From the NCBI GenBank assembly GCA_963699525.1, contig CAVOUI010000004.1, forward strand, positions 310,001 to 374,000: a stretch of 64,000 nt of DNA, given 5' to 3'. Below are positions 17,834 to 25,055 of this stretch, piece by piece. The notes under the pieces are model-generated. The model made no database searches. It saw nothing but the letters and a program-made list of their open reading frames with translations, and was not told where the DNA came from. The translations under genes and the position numbers were made by a program. Positions within the stretch are counted from its first letter, which is position 1. The number at the start of each line of letters is the position of its first letter. This stretch comes from SG8-41 sp963699525 (lineage in GTDB: Bacteria; Pseudomonadota; Gammaproteobacteria; Burkholderiales; SG8-41).

Positions 17834-18411
17834 GAACCCGGAACAAGCCCGATTTCGCCGAGAGAAAGCTCCGCTCGCGAACTGTCTACCGCGGGAAACT
17901 GCTGCACGTGCTCGAGGACGAGGTGCGGCTTGCTGACGGCCGCAGCGCGCGCCGCGAGTACATCCGGCACCCGGGGGCGGTCATGATCGTGCCGTTCCTC
18001 GATTCCCGGACCGTGGTGCTGGTGCGTCAGTACCGCTATCCGCTCGGTCGCCACTTCTACGAGATTCCGGCGGGCAAGATCGACGCCGGCGAGACGCCGC
18101 TGCAGACGGCGCGGCGCGAGCTCAAGGAGGAGTGCGGCTATGCGGCCCGGACGTGGCGCCACCTGACGACGATACACCCGTGTATCGGCTATTCCGACGA
18201 GCACATCGAGCTCTTCCTCGCGCGCGGGCTCACTCACGTCGGCGACGCGCCGGACGACGGCGAGCTGCTGGAGGTGGTGCCGATGAAACTGGCGGCAGGG
18301 CTGCGCTGGGTGAGGGAGGGGAAGATCACCGACGAGAAGACCGTGATCGGCCTGCTCTGGGCCGCCAGGTTTCTGACTTCTGCCGCCAAGTCGCGCCGCG
18401 CGCGGCGCTAG
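17803..18411 (+). CDS. NUDIX hydrolase, ADP-ribose pyrophosphatase type
   Basis: Probable Mg-dependent hydrolase of ADP-ribose or a similar nucleoside diphosphate. The NUDIX box is complete: G-x5-E-x7-REUXEE-x2-GU is seen as GKIDAGETPLQTARRELKEECGY. The GYSDEHIELFLARGL segment and a Pro/Gly-rich entry strand resemble NudF. The start is uncertain. An in-frame GTG at 17803 overlaps nuoN by 31 bases and a CTG at 17830 overlaps it by four. The conserved region begins at about 17851. Adjacency to nuoN is common in betaproteobacteria. Its stop shares the sequence CTAG with the stop of the convergent gene. Confidence 0.88.
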   Translation: MPVLDPGLALRTRNKPDFAERKLRSRTVYRGKLLHVLEDEVRLADGRSARREYIRHPGAVMIVPFLDSRTVVLVRQYRYPLGRHFYEIPAGKIDAGETPLQTARRELKEECGYAARTWRHLTTIHPCIGYSDEHIELFLARGLTHVGDAPDDGELLEVVPMKLAAGLRWVREGKITDEKTVIGLLWAARFLTSAAKSRRARR

Positions 18412-20441
18412 GCGGCGTCTGCGTCGGTGTCGCGCTCGGGAGCCGGCTGAGTGGCTTCCCGGTCCTTCTCTTCGAGCGGTATCGGCCGCTGGAACAGGTA
18501 GCCCTGCCCGAAGTGGGTGCCCATGCCGAGCAGGAGGTTCAGCGCCTCGGGCGTTTCGACCCATTCCGCGATCACCTGCTTGTCGAGGCCGTGAGCGATG
18601 TCGTTCAGCGCCCGCACGAAGATGCGGCTGCCCTCGTCGGCCGCGAGATCGCGGATGAAGCCGCCGTCGATCTTGAGGTAGTCGACGTCGAAGCGCTTCA
18701 GGTAGTAGAACGAGCTGAACCCCGCGCCGAAATCGTCGAGCGCGAAGCGGCAGCCCATCTCCTTCAGCCGCTTGATGAACGTGATCGTGACGTCGATCTC
18801 CGACATCGCCGCGGTTTCCGTGATCTCGAACACGAGCTGGCTCGGGTGCACGCCGCTCGCGTGCAGCAGCGAATGGAAGCGGCGTATCCAGTTCTGGTCG
18901 GAGATCGAAACCCGCGAGAGGTTCACGAAGTAGCGCAGCTTCCGGTTAGCCTGGCCGCTCGCGCGCAGGTAGGCGAGCAGCTTCTCGACCACCTGCAGGT
19001 CGATCTCCTGGATCTGGCCCATCGACTCGGCGAGCTCGATGAAGTTGCCGGGAAGGATGTAGCCCCCGTCCTCGCCGCGGATGCGCACCAGCACCTCGTG
19101 GTGCACGGCCTCGTGGTCCTTCAGGCGCACCACCGGCTGCTGGAACAGGACCAGGCGGTCCTCGTCGAGCGCGTCGCGCAGCTTCTTCGCCCAGTGGACG
19201 CGCCGGTGGGTGCTGCGCAGGTTTTCCGAGGCCTGGTCGAACAGCACCTGGCGGTTGCGGCCGCGGTCCTTGGCCTGGTACATCGCGATGTCCACGTTCG
19301 AGAGCAGGGCGAGCGCGTCACCCCCGTGGAAGGGGTAGAGCGCGACGCCCGCCGAGGCCGCCAGGTTCGAGATGACCTTGTCGTCCGCGGCCTGGAAGCG
19401 GTAGTGCCGCACCGCGTCGAGCGCCTTCTCGGCGACCTCAACCGCGTCCTTGCGCAGCGCCGCAGGCAGGTGAATGGCGAACTCGTCGCCCCCGAGGCGG
19501 AACAGCTCGGCCGCCAGGTTCCGCGTCACGTCGCGCAGCACGCTGCCAACGCCGACGATCAGCTGATCGCCCGTGCGGTGGCCGAAATGGTCGTTGACGT
19601 ACTTGAAATGGTCGATATCGAGGAACAGCAGCGCGCCGACGCCGCCCGACTGCAGCGCGGCTTCGATCCGGCGCTGCAGACACAGCCGGTTGGGGAGATC
19701 GGTGAGCGGATCGTGCAACGCGAGGTGCTCGATGCGCAGCGTCGCGAGGTGCTCCTCCGTAATGTCCCGCGCGGTGCCGCGGATGCCGAGCGTCGCGCCG
19801 TTGTCGTCGAGCACCACGCGCGCATTGATGCCGATCCAGCGGTCCTGGCCGGTCGGGGTGACCACACGGGTCACGTAATGCTTGATCTCGCCGTCGCGCT
19901 TCAGCATCGCGAGGAATCGGCGGTTGGATACGTGGGATGTGCCGGACTCGAAATCGAAGAAGCAGCGGCCGATCAGGTCCTTTGGCGCGACGCCGAAAAT
20001 CGAGTTGGCGGCGGTGTTGAGGTAGGTGAAGCGCCCGTAGGAGTCGGTGGTCCAGATGAGGTCGTGAGAAGTCTCGACCAGGTCGCGGTAGCGGTTTTCG
20101 CTCTCCAGCAGGAGCTGGATGACGCGCCGCTTTTCGGCGAGCGACTTGCGGATCGTGGCCAGCTCCTTGGTGGCCTTGTCGCTCGTCGTGGCGAGCGCGG
20201 AGCCGGCCAGGCGGTCGATCAGCTCGCGCGAGTAGCGCCGGTGCCCGCCGTGGGTGCGGCTCGCGACCAGCACGCCCTGCTCGTCCCAGCGCCGCAGCTT
20301 CTGGATCGGAATGCCGAGCATCTCGGAAACTTCCTGGATGCTGTATTCCGCCGAGGAATCGCTCACGTCCTCCCCCTTGTTGGACACCGGCCTTTTCGCC
20401 GCGGCCTGCGGCCGCGGGGTGTTGCGCGCTAACTGGCTCAT
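18408..20441 (-). CDS. MerR-HTH / PAS / GGDEF / EAL cyclic-di-GMP protein
   Basis: A 677-residue protein likely to make and/or break c-di-GMP. Residues 33-75 form a MerR-type winged helix (YSIQEVSEMLGIPIQKLRRW ... HGGHRRYS). A PAS domain spans about 115-230. The GGDEF domain (about 235-400) has intact RLGGDEF, with no RxxD inhibitory site at the usual place. The EAL domain (about 420-665) reads EVL instead of EAL and retains NLSRVS, FEITETA, DDFGAGFSS, YLKIDG and the late Glu in IAEWVET. The ATG at 20441 is chosen because AGAGGA precedes it, 17 bases after the upstream gene's stop; a longer frame from 20546 has no such support. It is the last gene of the operon with the RpfF-like synthase, where Burkholderia has RpfR (PAS-GGDEF-EAL). 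RpfR's N-terminal RpfF-interacting domain is replaced here by a DNA-binding fold. Enzymatic direction is not predictable. Confidence 0.88.
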   Translation of the reverse strand: MSQLARNTPRPQAAAKRPVSNKGEDVSDSSAEYSIQEVSEMLGIPIQKLRRWDEQGVLVASRTHGGHRRYSRELIDRLAGSALATTSDKATKELATIRKSLAEKRRVIQLLLESENRYRDLVETSHDLIWTTDSYGRFTYLNTAANSIFGVAPKDLIGRCFFDFESGTSHVSNRRFLAMLKRDGEIKHYVTRVVTPTGQDRWIGINARVVLDDNGATLGIRGTARDITEEHLATLRIEHLALHDPLTDLPNRLCLQRRIEAALQSGGVGALLFLDIDHFKYVNDHFGHRTGDQLIVGVGSVLRDVTRNLAAELFRLGGDEFAIHLPAALRKDAVEVAEKALDAVRHYRFQAADDKVISNLAASAGVALYPFHGGDALALLSNVDIAMYQAKDRGRNRQVLFDQASENLRSTHRRVHWAKKLRDALDEDRLVLFQQPVVRLKDHEAVHHEVLVRIRGEDGGYILPGNFIELAESMGQIQEIDLQVVEKLLAYLRASGQANRKLRYFVNLSRVSISDQNWIRRFHSLLHASGVHPSQLVFEITETAAMSEIDVTITFIKRLKEMGCRFALDDFGAGFSSFYYLKRFDVDYLKIDGGFIRDLAADEGSRIFVRALNDIAHGLDKQVIAEWVETPEALNLLLGMGTHFGQGYLFQRPIPLEEKDREATQPAPERDTDADAA

Positions 20442-20457
20442 AAGTCTATCAAATCCT

Positions 20458-21246
20458 CTACTTGCTGGCCAACCGGCGGGCGACCTTGGCGCGCGCGTAC
20501 GGTATGTCAGATGCATAGCTGCTGCGGGCCGGTGCGCCGTTTTCAAGCGGCCGCAGGCGCGCCGCGCTCCGTTCCCCGGCGGTCATGACCTGCCACCTCA
20601 AGCCCCGCACCGATCGCTTGATGCCATCCTCGCGCCAGATTTCCTCGAGCAAAGGATAGCCATCCGTCGGGCACCCGGCGCCGGCGGGCTCCCGGTCCGC
20701 GGACGACCGCTGGAGCAGCTCGTGGTACGCGAGCTGCCGCGCGAGCTGGGTCGTTCCCAGCTCCAGATACGACGGGTGTTCCTGGACGATCGGATCCTCG
20801 CTGTCGCAGGCGTGATGGCGATGGCTCGACCAGCGGTAGTCCACCGGGCGCGCGGCGAGGCCCGCCCTGACCGGGGCGCCCTCGATCGCAAGATAACGGG
20901 CGAGCACGTCCTTCCCGTCTTCGATTGCGGTCACCTGGGGCTCCTGCGCCCAGAATTCGCCGTTCCTCTGGTAGGTGTAGTTCACGTACTCCACGTAGCG
21001 GTCGCTGATGAAGCGCAGCCACTGCGCCAGCCTGGTCTCCGAGTCCAGACTGGCGAGCAGCTGCACCTCACCCGGCATCAACGCGTAGGCATGGAGCGCG
21101 CTTCCGTGCCGCTCCCCGGCTTCCTTGAGGCAATCGAGGTACACGAGGTAGTCCTCTTCGCTCAGGAAACAGGGCGAGCCATCGCTTTTGCGATGGACCA
21201 CATGGCGCGGCGTTTGCATCACCCAGGGTGCGGCGCTGTCACTCAT
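20458..21246 (-). CDS. RAYT (REP-associated tyrosine transposase)-like protein with lost HUH motif
   Basis: A 262-residue protein with the RAYT/Y1-transposase scaffold: TPRHVVHRKSDGSPCF, SEEDYLVYLDCLKEAGERHG, ALHAYALMP, the Y..YVNYTYQRNGEFW segment, LARYLAIEGAPVRAGL and PVDYRWSSHRHH. In active members the segment after LMP is NHVHLL, giving the two metal-binding histidines. Here it is GEVQLL, so both histidines are gone and DNA cleavage is unlikely. The frame is intact and sits between rpfF-like (25-base gap) and the GGDEF/EAL gene (17-base gap) on the same strand. This suggests a retained, domesticated DNA-binding or scaffold role rather than a mobile element. No flanking terminal repeats were seen. 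Confidence 0.8.
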   Translation of the reverse strand: MSDSAAPWVMQTPRHVVHRKSDGSPCFLSEEDYLVYLDCLKEAGERHGSALHAYALMPGEVQLLASLDSETRLAQWLRFISDRYVEYVNYTYQRNGEFWAQEPQVTAIEDGKDVLARYLAIEGAPVRAGLAARPVDYRWSSHRHHACDSEDPIVQEHPSYLELGTTQLARQLAYHELLQRSSADREPAGAGCPTDGYPLLEEIWREDGIKRSVRGLRWQVMTAGERSAARLRPLENGAPARSSYASDIPYARAKVARRLASK

Positions 21247-21271
21247 GGCCGGGTCCCGACAGGCAACGGGC

Positions 21272-22198
21272 TCAGTGAATCTGCTGGGACTCGTTCAGCC
21301 CGTTCTGGCGCGAGACCAGGCGCTGCATGAGCTTGAGATCCCGCGAATTGAGCTTCAACGCGCTGTCGACCCAGATCTGCACGACGTCGAGCAGCTCCGA
21401 GAACTCGATGCGCTGCACGCGCCGGCGAACCTGCGCGAGGGCCGCGAACCCGTTGCGGCTGCGGCTGCGCCGGCGGATGAGAGCCGCGACCTCCGCTTCG
21501 CCGTTGCCGTTCTCGGCCACCACGTCGACCACGCCCTGCGCGGCCATCTCCTCGGCGGTGTAGATCTTGCCGCTGGTGATGAGCTCTTCCGCGCCGCGTT
21601 GACCGATGCGGCGCTCGAGGAAGGAGTAGGCGCCCATCCCCGGGAACAGGTTGAAGATGATCTCGGGGAAGCCGAAGCGGGAGTTCTTTTCGGCGACCAG
21701 CACGTCGCTCGACAAAGCCGCCTCGAAGCCGCCGCCGAGGCACTCGCCCTGGATCAGGGACACCGTGGTGAGCGGCAGGTTGTGACCGATGTACTGGCGG
21801 TAGAGCACGTCGATGCAGGCACGACCGTAGCGCAGCAGGCCCTGGCGGTCGCGGGCGTCGATCAGCTGCTTGAACAAATCGAGGTCGCCGCCGAGATTGA
21901 AGACGCCCGGGGACGCCGAAGCGAGCACGACGTATTCGATGGGGTGCTCCTCCCCGTAGCAGTCAATGGTCCCGCCGGTACCGGCGACGTATTCCTGGAA
22001 CGCCCGGATGTCGGCGAGCAGGGCGGGGTTGAAGCAGGGCCGCGGCTCGGGCGCCCAGCGCGACCACAACGCGTGCGTGTCCTTGTCGAAGTGCGCGCGC
22101 AACTGCGGCGAGAAGCTGAACTCGACGCCGTTGCTGAGCGGTTGCGTGGCGGGTAGTTGACGTGCTTCCAGAACGGCTGACGGAACATGCATATCCAT
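21272..22198 (-). CDS. rpfF: RpfF-like DSF (cis-2-unsaturated fatty acid) synthase, crotonase fold
   Basis: RpfF dehydrates 3-hydroxyacyl-ACP to the cis-2-enoyl form and releases the free acid, a diffusible signal factor. The 308-residue protein matches RpfF at the most diagnostic places: VVLASASPGVFNLGGDLDLFKQLI, SLIQGECLGGGFEAALSS and FPEIIFNLFPGMGAYSFLERRIG. The two catalytic glutamates of the family (20 residues apart) correspond to Glu159 in GGGFEA and Glu179 in FPEI. The C-terminal IWVDSALKLNSRDLKLMQRLV is also RpfF-like. The ATG at 22198 has GAGGGAG upstream. It is the first gene of a three-gene minus-strand operon and faces a divergent acyl-ACP synthetase. A generic enoyl-CoA hydratase is the alternative, but the GFEAAL and NLFPGMGAYS signatures favour DSF synthase. 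Confidence 0.85.
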   Translation of the reverse strand: MDMHVPSAVLEARQLPATQPLSNGVEFSFSPQLRAHFDKDTHALWSRWAPEPRPCFNPALLADIRAFQEYVAGTGGTIDCYGEEHPIEYVVLASASPGVFNLGGDLDLFKQLIDARDRQGLLRYGRACIDVLYRQYIGHNLPLTTVSLIQGECLGGGFEAALSSDVLVAEKNSRFGFPEIIFNLFPGMGAYSFLERRIGQRGAEELITSGKIYTAEEMAAQGVVDVVAENGNGEAEVAALIRRRSRSRNGFAALAQVRRRVQRIEFSELLDVVQIWVDSALKLNSRDLKLMQRLVSRQNGLNESQQIH

Positions 22199-22239
22199 GA
22201 CGACGCTCCCTCGGAGAAAAAGCGGTTTTAAAAAACAGC

Positions 22240-22255
22240 CTGTGATCTAGATCAC
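22240..22255. promoter_or_regulatory. CRP/Clp/FNR-superfamily operator TGTGATCTAGATCACG
   Basis: The sequence TGTGA-TCTAGA-TCACG matches the CRP consensus TGTGA-N6-TCACA in nine of ten half-site bases; the 14-base core GTGATCTAGATCAC is a perfect palindrome. It lies 42 bases upstream of the rpfF-like start codon. In Xanthomonas, Clp, a c-di-GMP-responsive CRP homologue, uses this type of site. Which regulator binds here is inference. Confidence 0.7.
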
Positions 22256-22283
22256 GCCTTGATTAAACGGTAAATAATCATTA

Positions 22284-22320
22284 GAAAGCAAATCTAACAT
22301 TCTGATAGATTTTCACTTTC
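22284..22320. promoter_or_regulatory. 37-bp imperfect palindrome, possible operator
   Basis: GAAAG-c-AAATCTA is mirrored by TAGATTT-tca-CTTTC around a 9-base centre (AAATCTA at 22290-22296, TAGATTT at 22306-22312). It lies between the divergent genes and resembles a dimeric repressor or activator site. No specific regulator is recognised. Confidence 0.5.
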
Positions 22321-22490
22321 TGGTTTAGAAACAGGTATTAACGCAGGCCCCCCAACCGCCGCCCGGCACCCGAATAAAGCCCTCTGTCGCAATCCGCGCA
22401 ACACAGGCAGGGCGCTGCGGAGGGACCCAAAATTGACGCGGCGCGGGGCCCTAATTGATAATCAAGATTAACTATAACGAGTAAGTCGTT

Positions 22491-24644
22491 GTGACTACCC
22501 GATTTTTAAGATTCATCTTCCGGAGACTATTCGGCGTTCGGGTGGAGGGGGATCTCTCCCAGCTGCAGTCCGGCCGGGTCTTGATCGTCGCCAACCACGA
22601 TTCCGTGCTCGACGGCGCTCTCCTGGGGCTGTTTCTTCCTGGAAACGTCACTGTCACGGAGTCGGGGGCGGGCCTCCGGCACCGGCTCGTGCGGCTGCTG
22701 ATGCGGGTCGTCCCGCACGTGATCCTCAATCCCCAGCGCCCGCTCGCGTTAAAGCGGCTGATACGGCTCGTCGAGCGCGGGCGCCCGGTCCTCGTATTCC
22801 CGCAGGGCCCGGCGACGCCCACCGGCGGGCTCACCAAGATCTACGATTCGGCCGCGGTCATCGCGGCGCGCTGCAACGCGTGGATCGTCCCCGTCCGCAT
22901 CACGGGAACGCTCTACTCCCGCTATGCTGCGGTCGGCGGCCTGTTCCCCAAGCGGCTCTTTCCCCGCGTCACCATCACGGTTCTGCCCGGGCGGCGGCTG
23001 CCGGCGCAGTTGCAGCTGCCGGGAAAGGCGCGGCGGCGCCGGCTGGCGGACGAGCTGCTCCGGATCATGCAGCACATGATGTTCGCCTCGCAGCCGCGGA
23101 CAACGCTGTTTGAGGCGTTGCTGGACGCCGCGGAGCTTCACGGGCGCGGCACGCTCATTCTGGAGGACACGCAGCGCCATCACTCGTACCGCGACCTGAT
23201 CAAGGCGAGCCTCGCGCTGGGACGGCTGGGCTCGCGGCTGGCCGGGGAAGGGGAGATCGTCGGCGTGATGATGCCGAACCTCGCGACGACGGTTGCGCTC
23301 CTCTTCGGCCTGGGCGCGATGCGGCGCATTCCGGCGCTGCTCAACTACACGGCTGGACCCGACGCGCTGCGCAGCGCCTGCATTGCCGCGGGCATCAAGA
23401 CGCTCGTCACCTCGCGGCGCTTCGTCGAGGTCGCGCGGCTCGGGACTTCCGTCTCGGCGTTGAGCACCTTGCGCATCGTCTACCTGGAGGACCTGCGCGC
23501 GCAGTTCGGAGTGCTCGACAAGCTGTGGCTGATCGGCTGGGCGCTGTGGCGGCCGCGCGCCGCGGTGCCCCGCTGCGACCCGGACGAGACCGCGGTGGTG
23601 CTGTTCACCTCGGGCTCCGAGGCGCGCCCCAAGGGTGTCGCGCTCTCACACCGTGCCCTGCTCGCCAACATCGCCCAGATGGGCGCCGTCATCGATTACG
23701 GTCCGAATGACAAGTTCCTGAATTCGCTGCCCATGTACCACTCCTACAGCTTGACCGCGTGCACGCTCCAGCCGCTGCTGACCGGCACCCGTAGCTATCT
23801 TTACACCACGCCGCTCCATTACAAGGTGATCCCGGAGTTGGCCTACACCCGCGGCTGCACCTACGTCTTCGGCACCAGCACCTTCCTTGCGCACTACGGG
23901 CGCCAGGCGCATGCCTACGATTTCAACAAGACGCGAGTCGTGGTGTCGGGCGCGGAAAAGCTCAACCCGGAAGTGGCGAGCCTGTGGCTCACCCGCTTCG
24001 GGCTGCGCATCATGGAAGGCTACGGCGCCACGGAGTGCGCGCCGGTGCTCTCTCTGAACACGCCGATGTGCTACAAGCCAGGAACGGTCGGGCGCATGCT
24101 TCCCGGCATCGAGCATCAGCTGGTGCCGGTGCCCGGCATCTCCCGCGGCGGCGTGCTGCACGTGCGCGGCCCCAACGTCATGCGCGGCTATTACCTCTAC
24201 GACCGTCCCGGCGAGCTGCAGCCGCCGCGCTCCGAGGTGGGCGAGGGCTGGTACAGCACCGGCGACGTGGTGGACATGGACGACGACGGCTATTTCACCA
24301 TTCACGGGCGCGTCAAGCGCTTCGCCAAGATCGCGGGCGAGATGATCTCGCTCGAGGTCGTGGAGCGCATCGCCATTCACGCCTCGCCGGGCCAGCAGCA
24401 CGCCGCGGCCCTTGAGCTCATTTCGCAGACCGGCGAGAGCACCGTGCTGTTCACAACCGACCCGCGGCTGGACCGCATCGCGCTACAGAAGGCGGCGCGC
24501 GAGCTCGGCGCGCAGGACCTCGCCGTCGCGCGCCGCATCGTGCATGTCGCCTCGCTCCCGCTGCTCGGCAGCGGCAAGACCGATTACGTGAAACTCAGGT
24601 CGCTCAGTGAAACCGGGCAGGCGGCGGCCTCTCCCCGCCACTGA
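22491..24644 (+). CDS. aas: Aas-type fused acyltransferase / acyl-ACP synthetase
   Basis: A 717-residue fusion. The N-terminal part is a lysophospholipid acyltransferase domain with NHDSVLDG (HX4D, His36/Asp41) and FPQGPATPTGGLTKIYD. The rest is an AMP-forming acyl-activating enzyme with VVLFTSGSEARPKGVALSH, GYGATECAPV, YSTGDVV and a C-terminal GSGKTDYVKL. In E. coli, Aas reacylates 2-acyl-lysophosphatidylethanolamine and loads free fatty acids on ACP. The usual FPEG motif is FPQG here. The start is GTG with a weak ribosome-binding site; the conserved region begins soon after. LplT, its common partner, is absent. Its divergent pairing with the RpfF-like synthase suggests turnover of the fatty-acid signal or of chains freed by RpfF thioesterase activity, as RpfB does in Xanthomonas. 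That link is inferred. Confidence 0.88.
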   Translation: MTTRFLRFIFRRLFGVRVEGDLSQLQSGRVLIVANHDSVLDGALLGLFLPGNVTVTESGAGLRHRLVRLLMRVVPHVILNPQRPLALKRLIRLVERGRPVLVFPQGPATPTGGLTKIYDSAAVIAARCNAWIVPVRITGTLYSRYAAVGGLFPKRLFPRVTITVLPGRRLPAQLQLPGKARRRRLADELLRIMQHMMFASQPRTTLFEALLDAAELHGRGTLILEDTQRHHSYRDLIKASLALGRLGSRLAGEGEIVGVMMPNLATTVALLFGLGAMRRIPALLNYTAGPDALRSACIAAGIKTLVTSRRFVEVARLGTSVSALSTLRIVYLEDLRAQFGVLDKLWLIGWALWRPRAAVPRCDPDETAVVLFTSGSEARPKGVALSHRALLANIAQMGAVIDYGPNDKFLNSLPMYHSYSLTACTLQPLLTGTRSYLYTTPLHYKVIPELAYTRGCTYVFGTSTFLAHYGRQAHAYDFNKTRVVVSGAEKLNPEVASLWLTRFGLRIMEGYGATECAPVLSLNTPMCYKPGTVGRMLPGIEHQLVPVPGISRGGVLHVRGPNVMRGYYLYDRPGELQPPRSEVGEGWYSTGDVVDMDDDGYFTIHGRVKRFAKIAGEMISLEVVERIAIHASPGQQHAAALELISQTGESTVLFTTDPRLDRIALQKAARELGAQDLAVARRIVHVASLPLLGSGKTDYVKLRSLSETGQAAASPRH

Positions 24645-24752
24645 TCGCCCCTCCCTGCGTGCCGGCTTGCAGGCGGGTGTAAGATGGGCTCGTCACCCCG
24701 CTGCGCGCAATGGCGACGCGGCGGCCGGTGAACCCGTCAACAGGAGGACACC

Positions 24753-24977
24753 ATGGCCAAGGGCATAGGGAAGGGCAGCGTCTATCGCGTCACCGAACTC
24801 GTCGGCACCAGCAGGAACTCGTGGGAGGATGCCGCGCGCAACGCCGTGGAAACCGCGTCGCACACCCTGCGCGACCTGCGGGTGGCGGAGGTGACCAAGA
24901 CCGACGTCGTAATCGAGAACGGCAAGATCGCCGCGTTCAGGGCGCGGGTCAGCCTCTCCTTCAAATACCAGGGTTGA
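24753..24977 (+). CDS. Dodecin (flavin-storage protein)
   Basis: A 74-residue dodecin: small dodecameric protein that binds flavin or CoA-type ligands in the cytoplasm. Hallmarks are VYRVTELVGTSRNSWEDAARNAVETASHTLRDLRVAEV, including the flavin-stacking Trp in NSWEDA, and the terminal FRARVSLSFKYQG strand. Start ATG is preceded by CAGGAGGACACC, a strong ribosome-binding site. It stands alone between aas and a convergent cytochrome gene. Confidence 0.93.
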   Translation: MAKGIGKGSVYRVTELVGTSRNSWEDAARNAVETASHTLRDLRVAEVTKTDVVIENGKIAAFRARVSLSFKYQG

Positions 24978-25055
24978 GCGGACGCTATCGCGCAGTTCAA
25001 CTGCGCGCGTTGGAACGGACGACGCAATCGCCGTTCGACGCGCGCATTGCTGCCG

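Larger units (their letters stand above)
22199..22490. promoter_or_regulatory. AT-rich divergent regulatory region, rpfF-like operon / aas
   Basis: This 292-base spacer separates two outward-facing genes and is far more AT-rich than its surroundings between 22220 and 22345. It contains a CRP/Clp-type palindrome and an imperfect 37-bp palindrome, listed separately. Promoter hexamers can be proposed on both strands, for example TATAAC near 22473 for aas, but none has a convincing partner at the right spacing. Confidence 0.7.

Noticed and set aside
18132..20432. A 766-codon plus-strand open frame opposite the GGDEF/EAL gene
   Set aside because: The minus-strand protein has clear domains and a ribosome-binding site; the plus frame gives low-complexity sequence.
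20458..21246. An active insertion sequence or transposon
   Set aside because: No terminal repeats or target duplication, the HUH histidines are gone, and the gene is in a tight operon.
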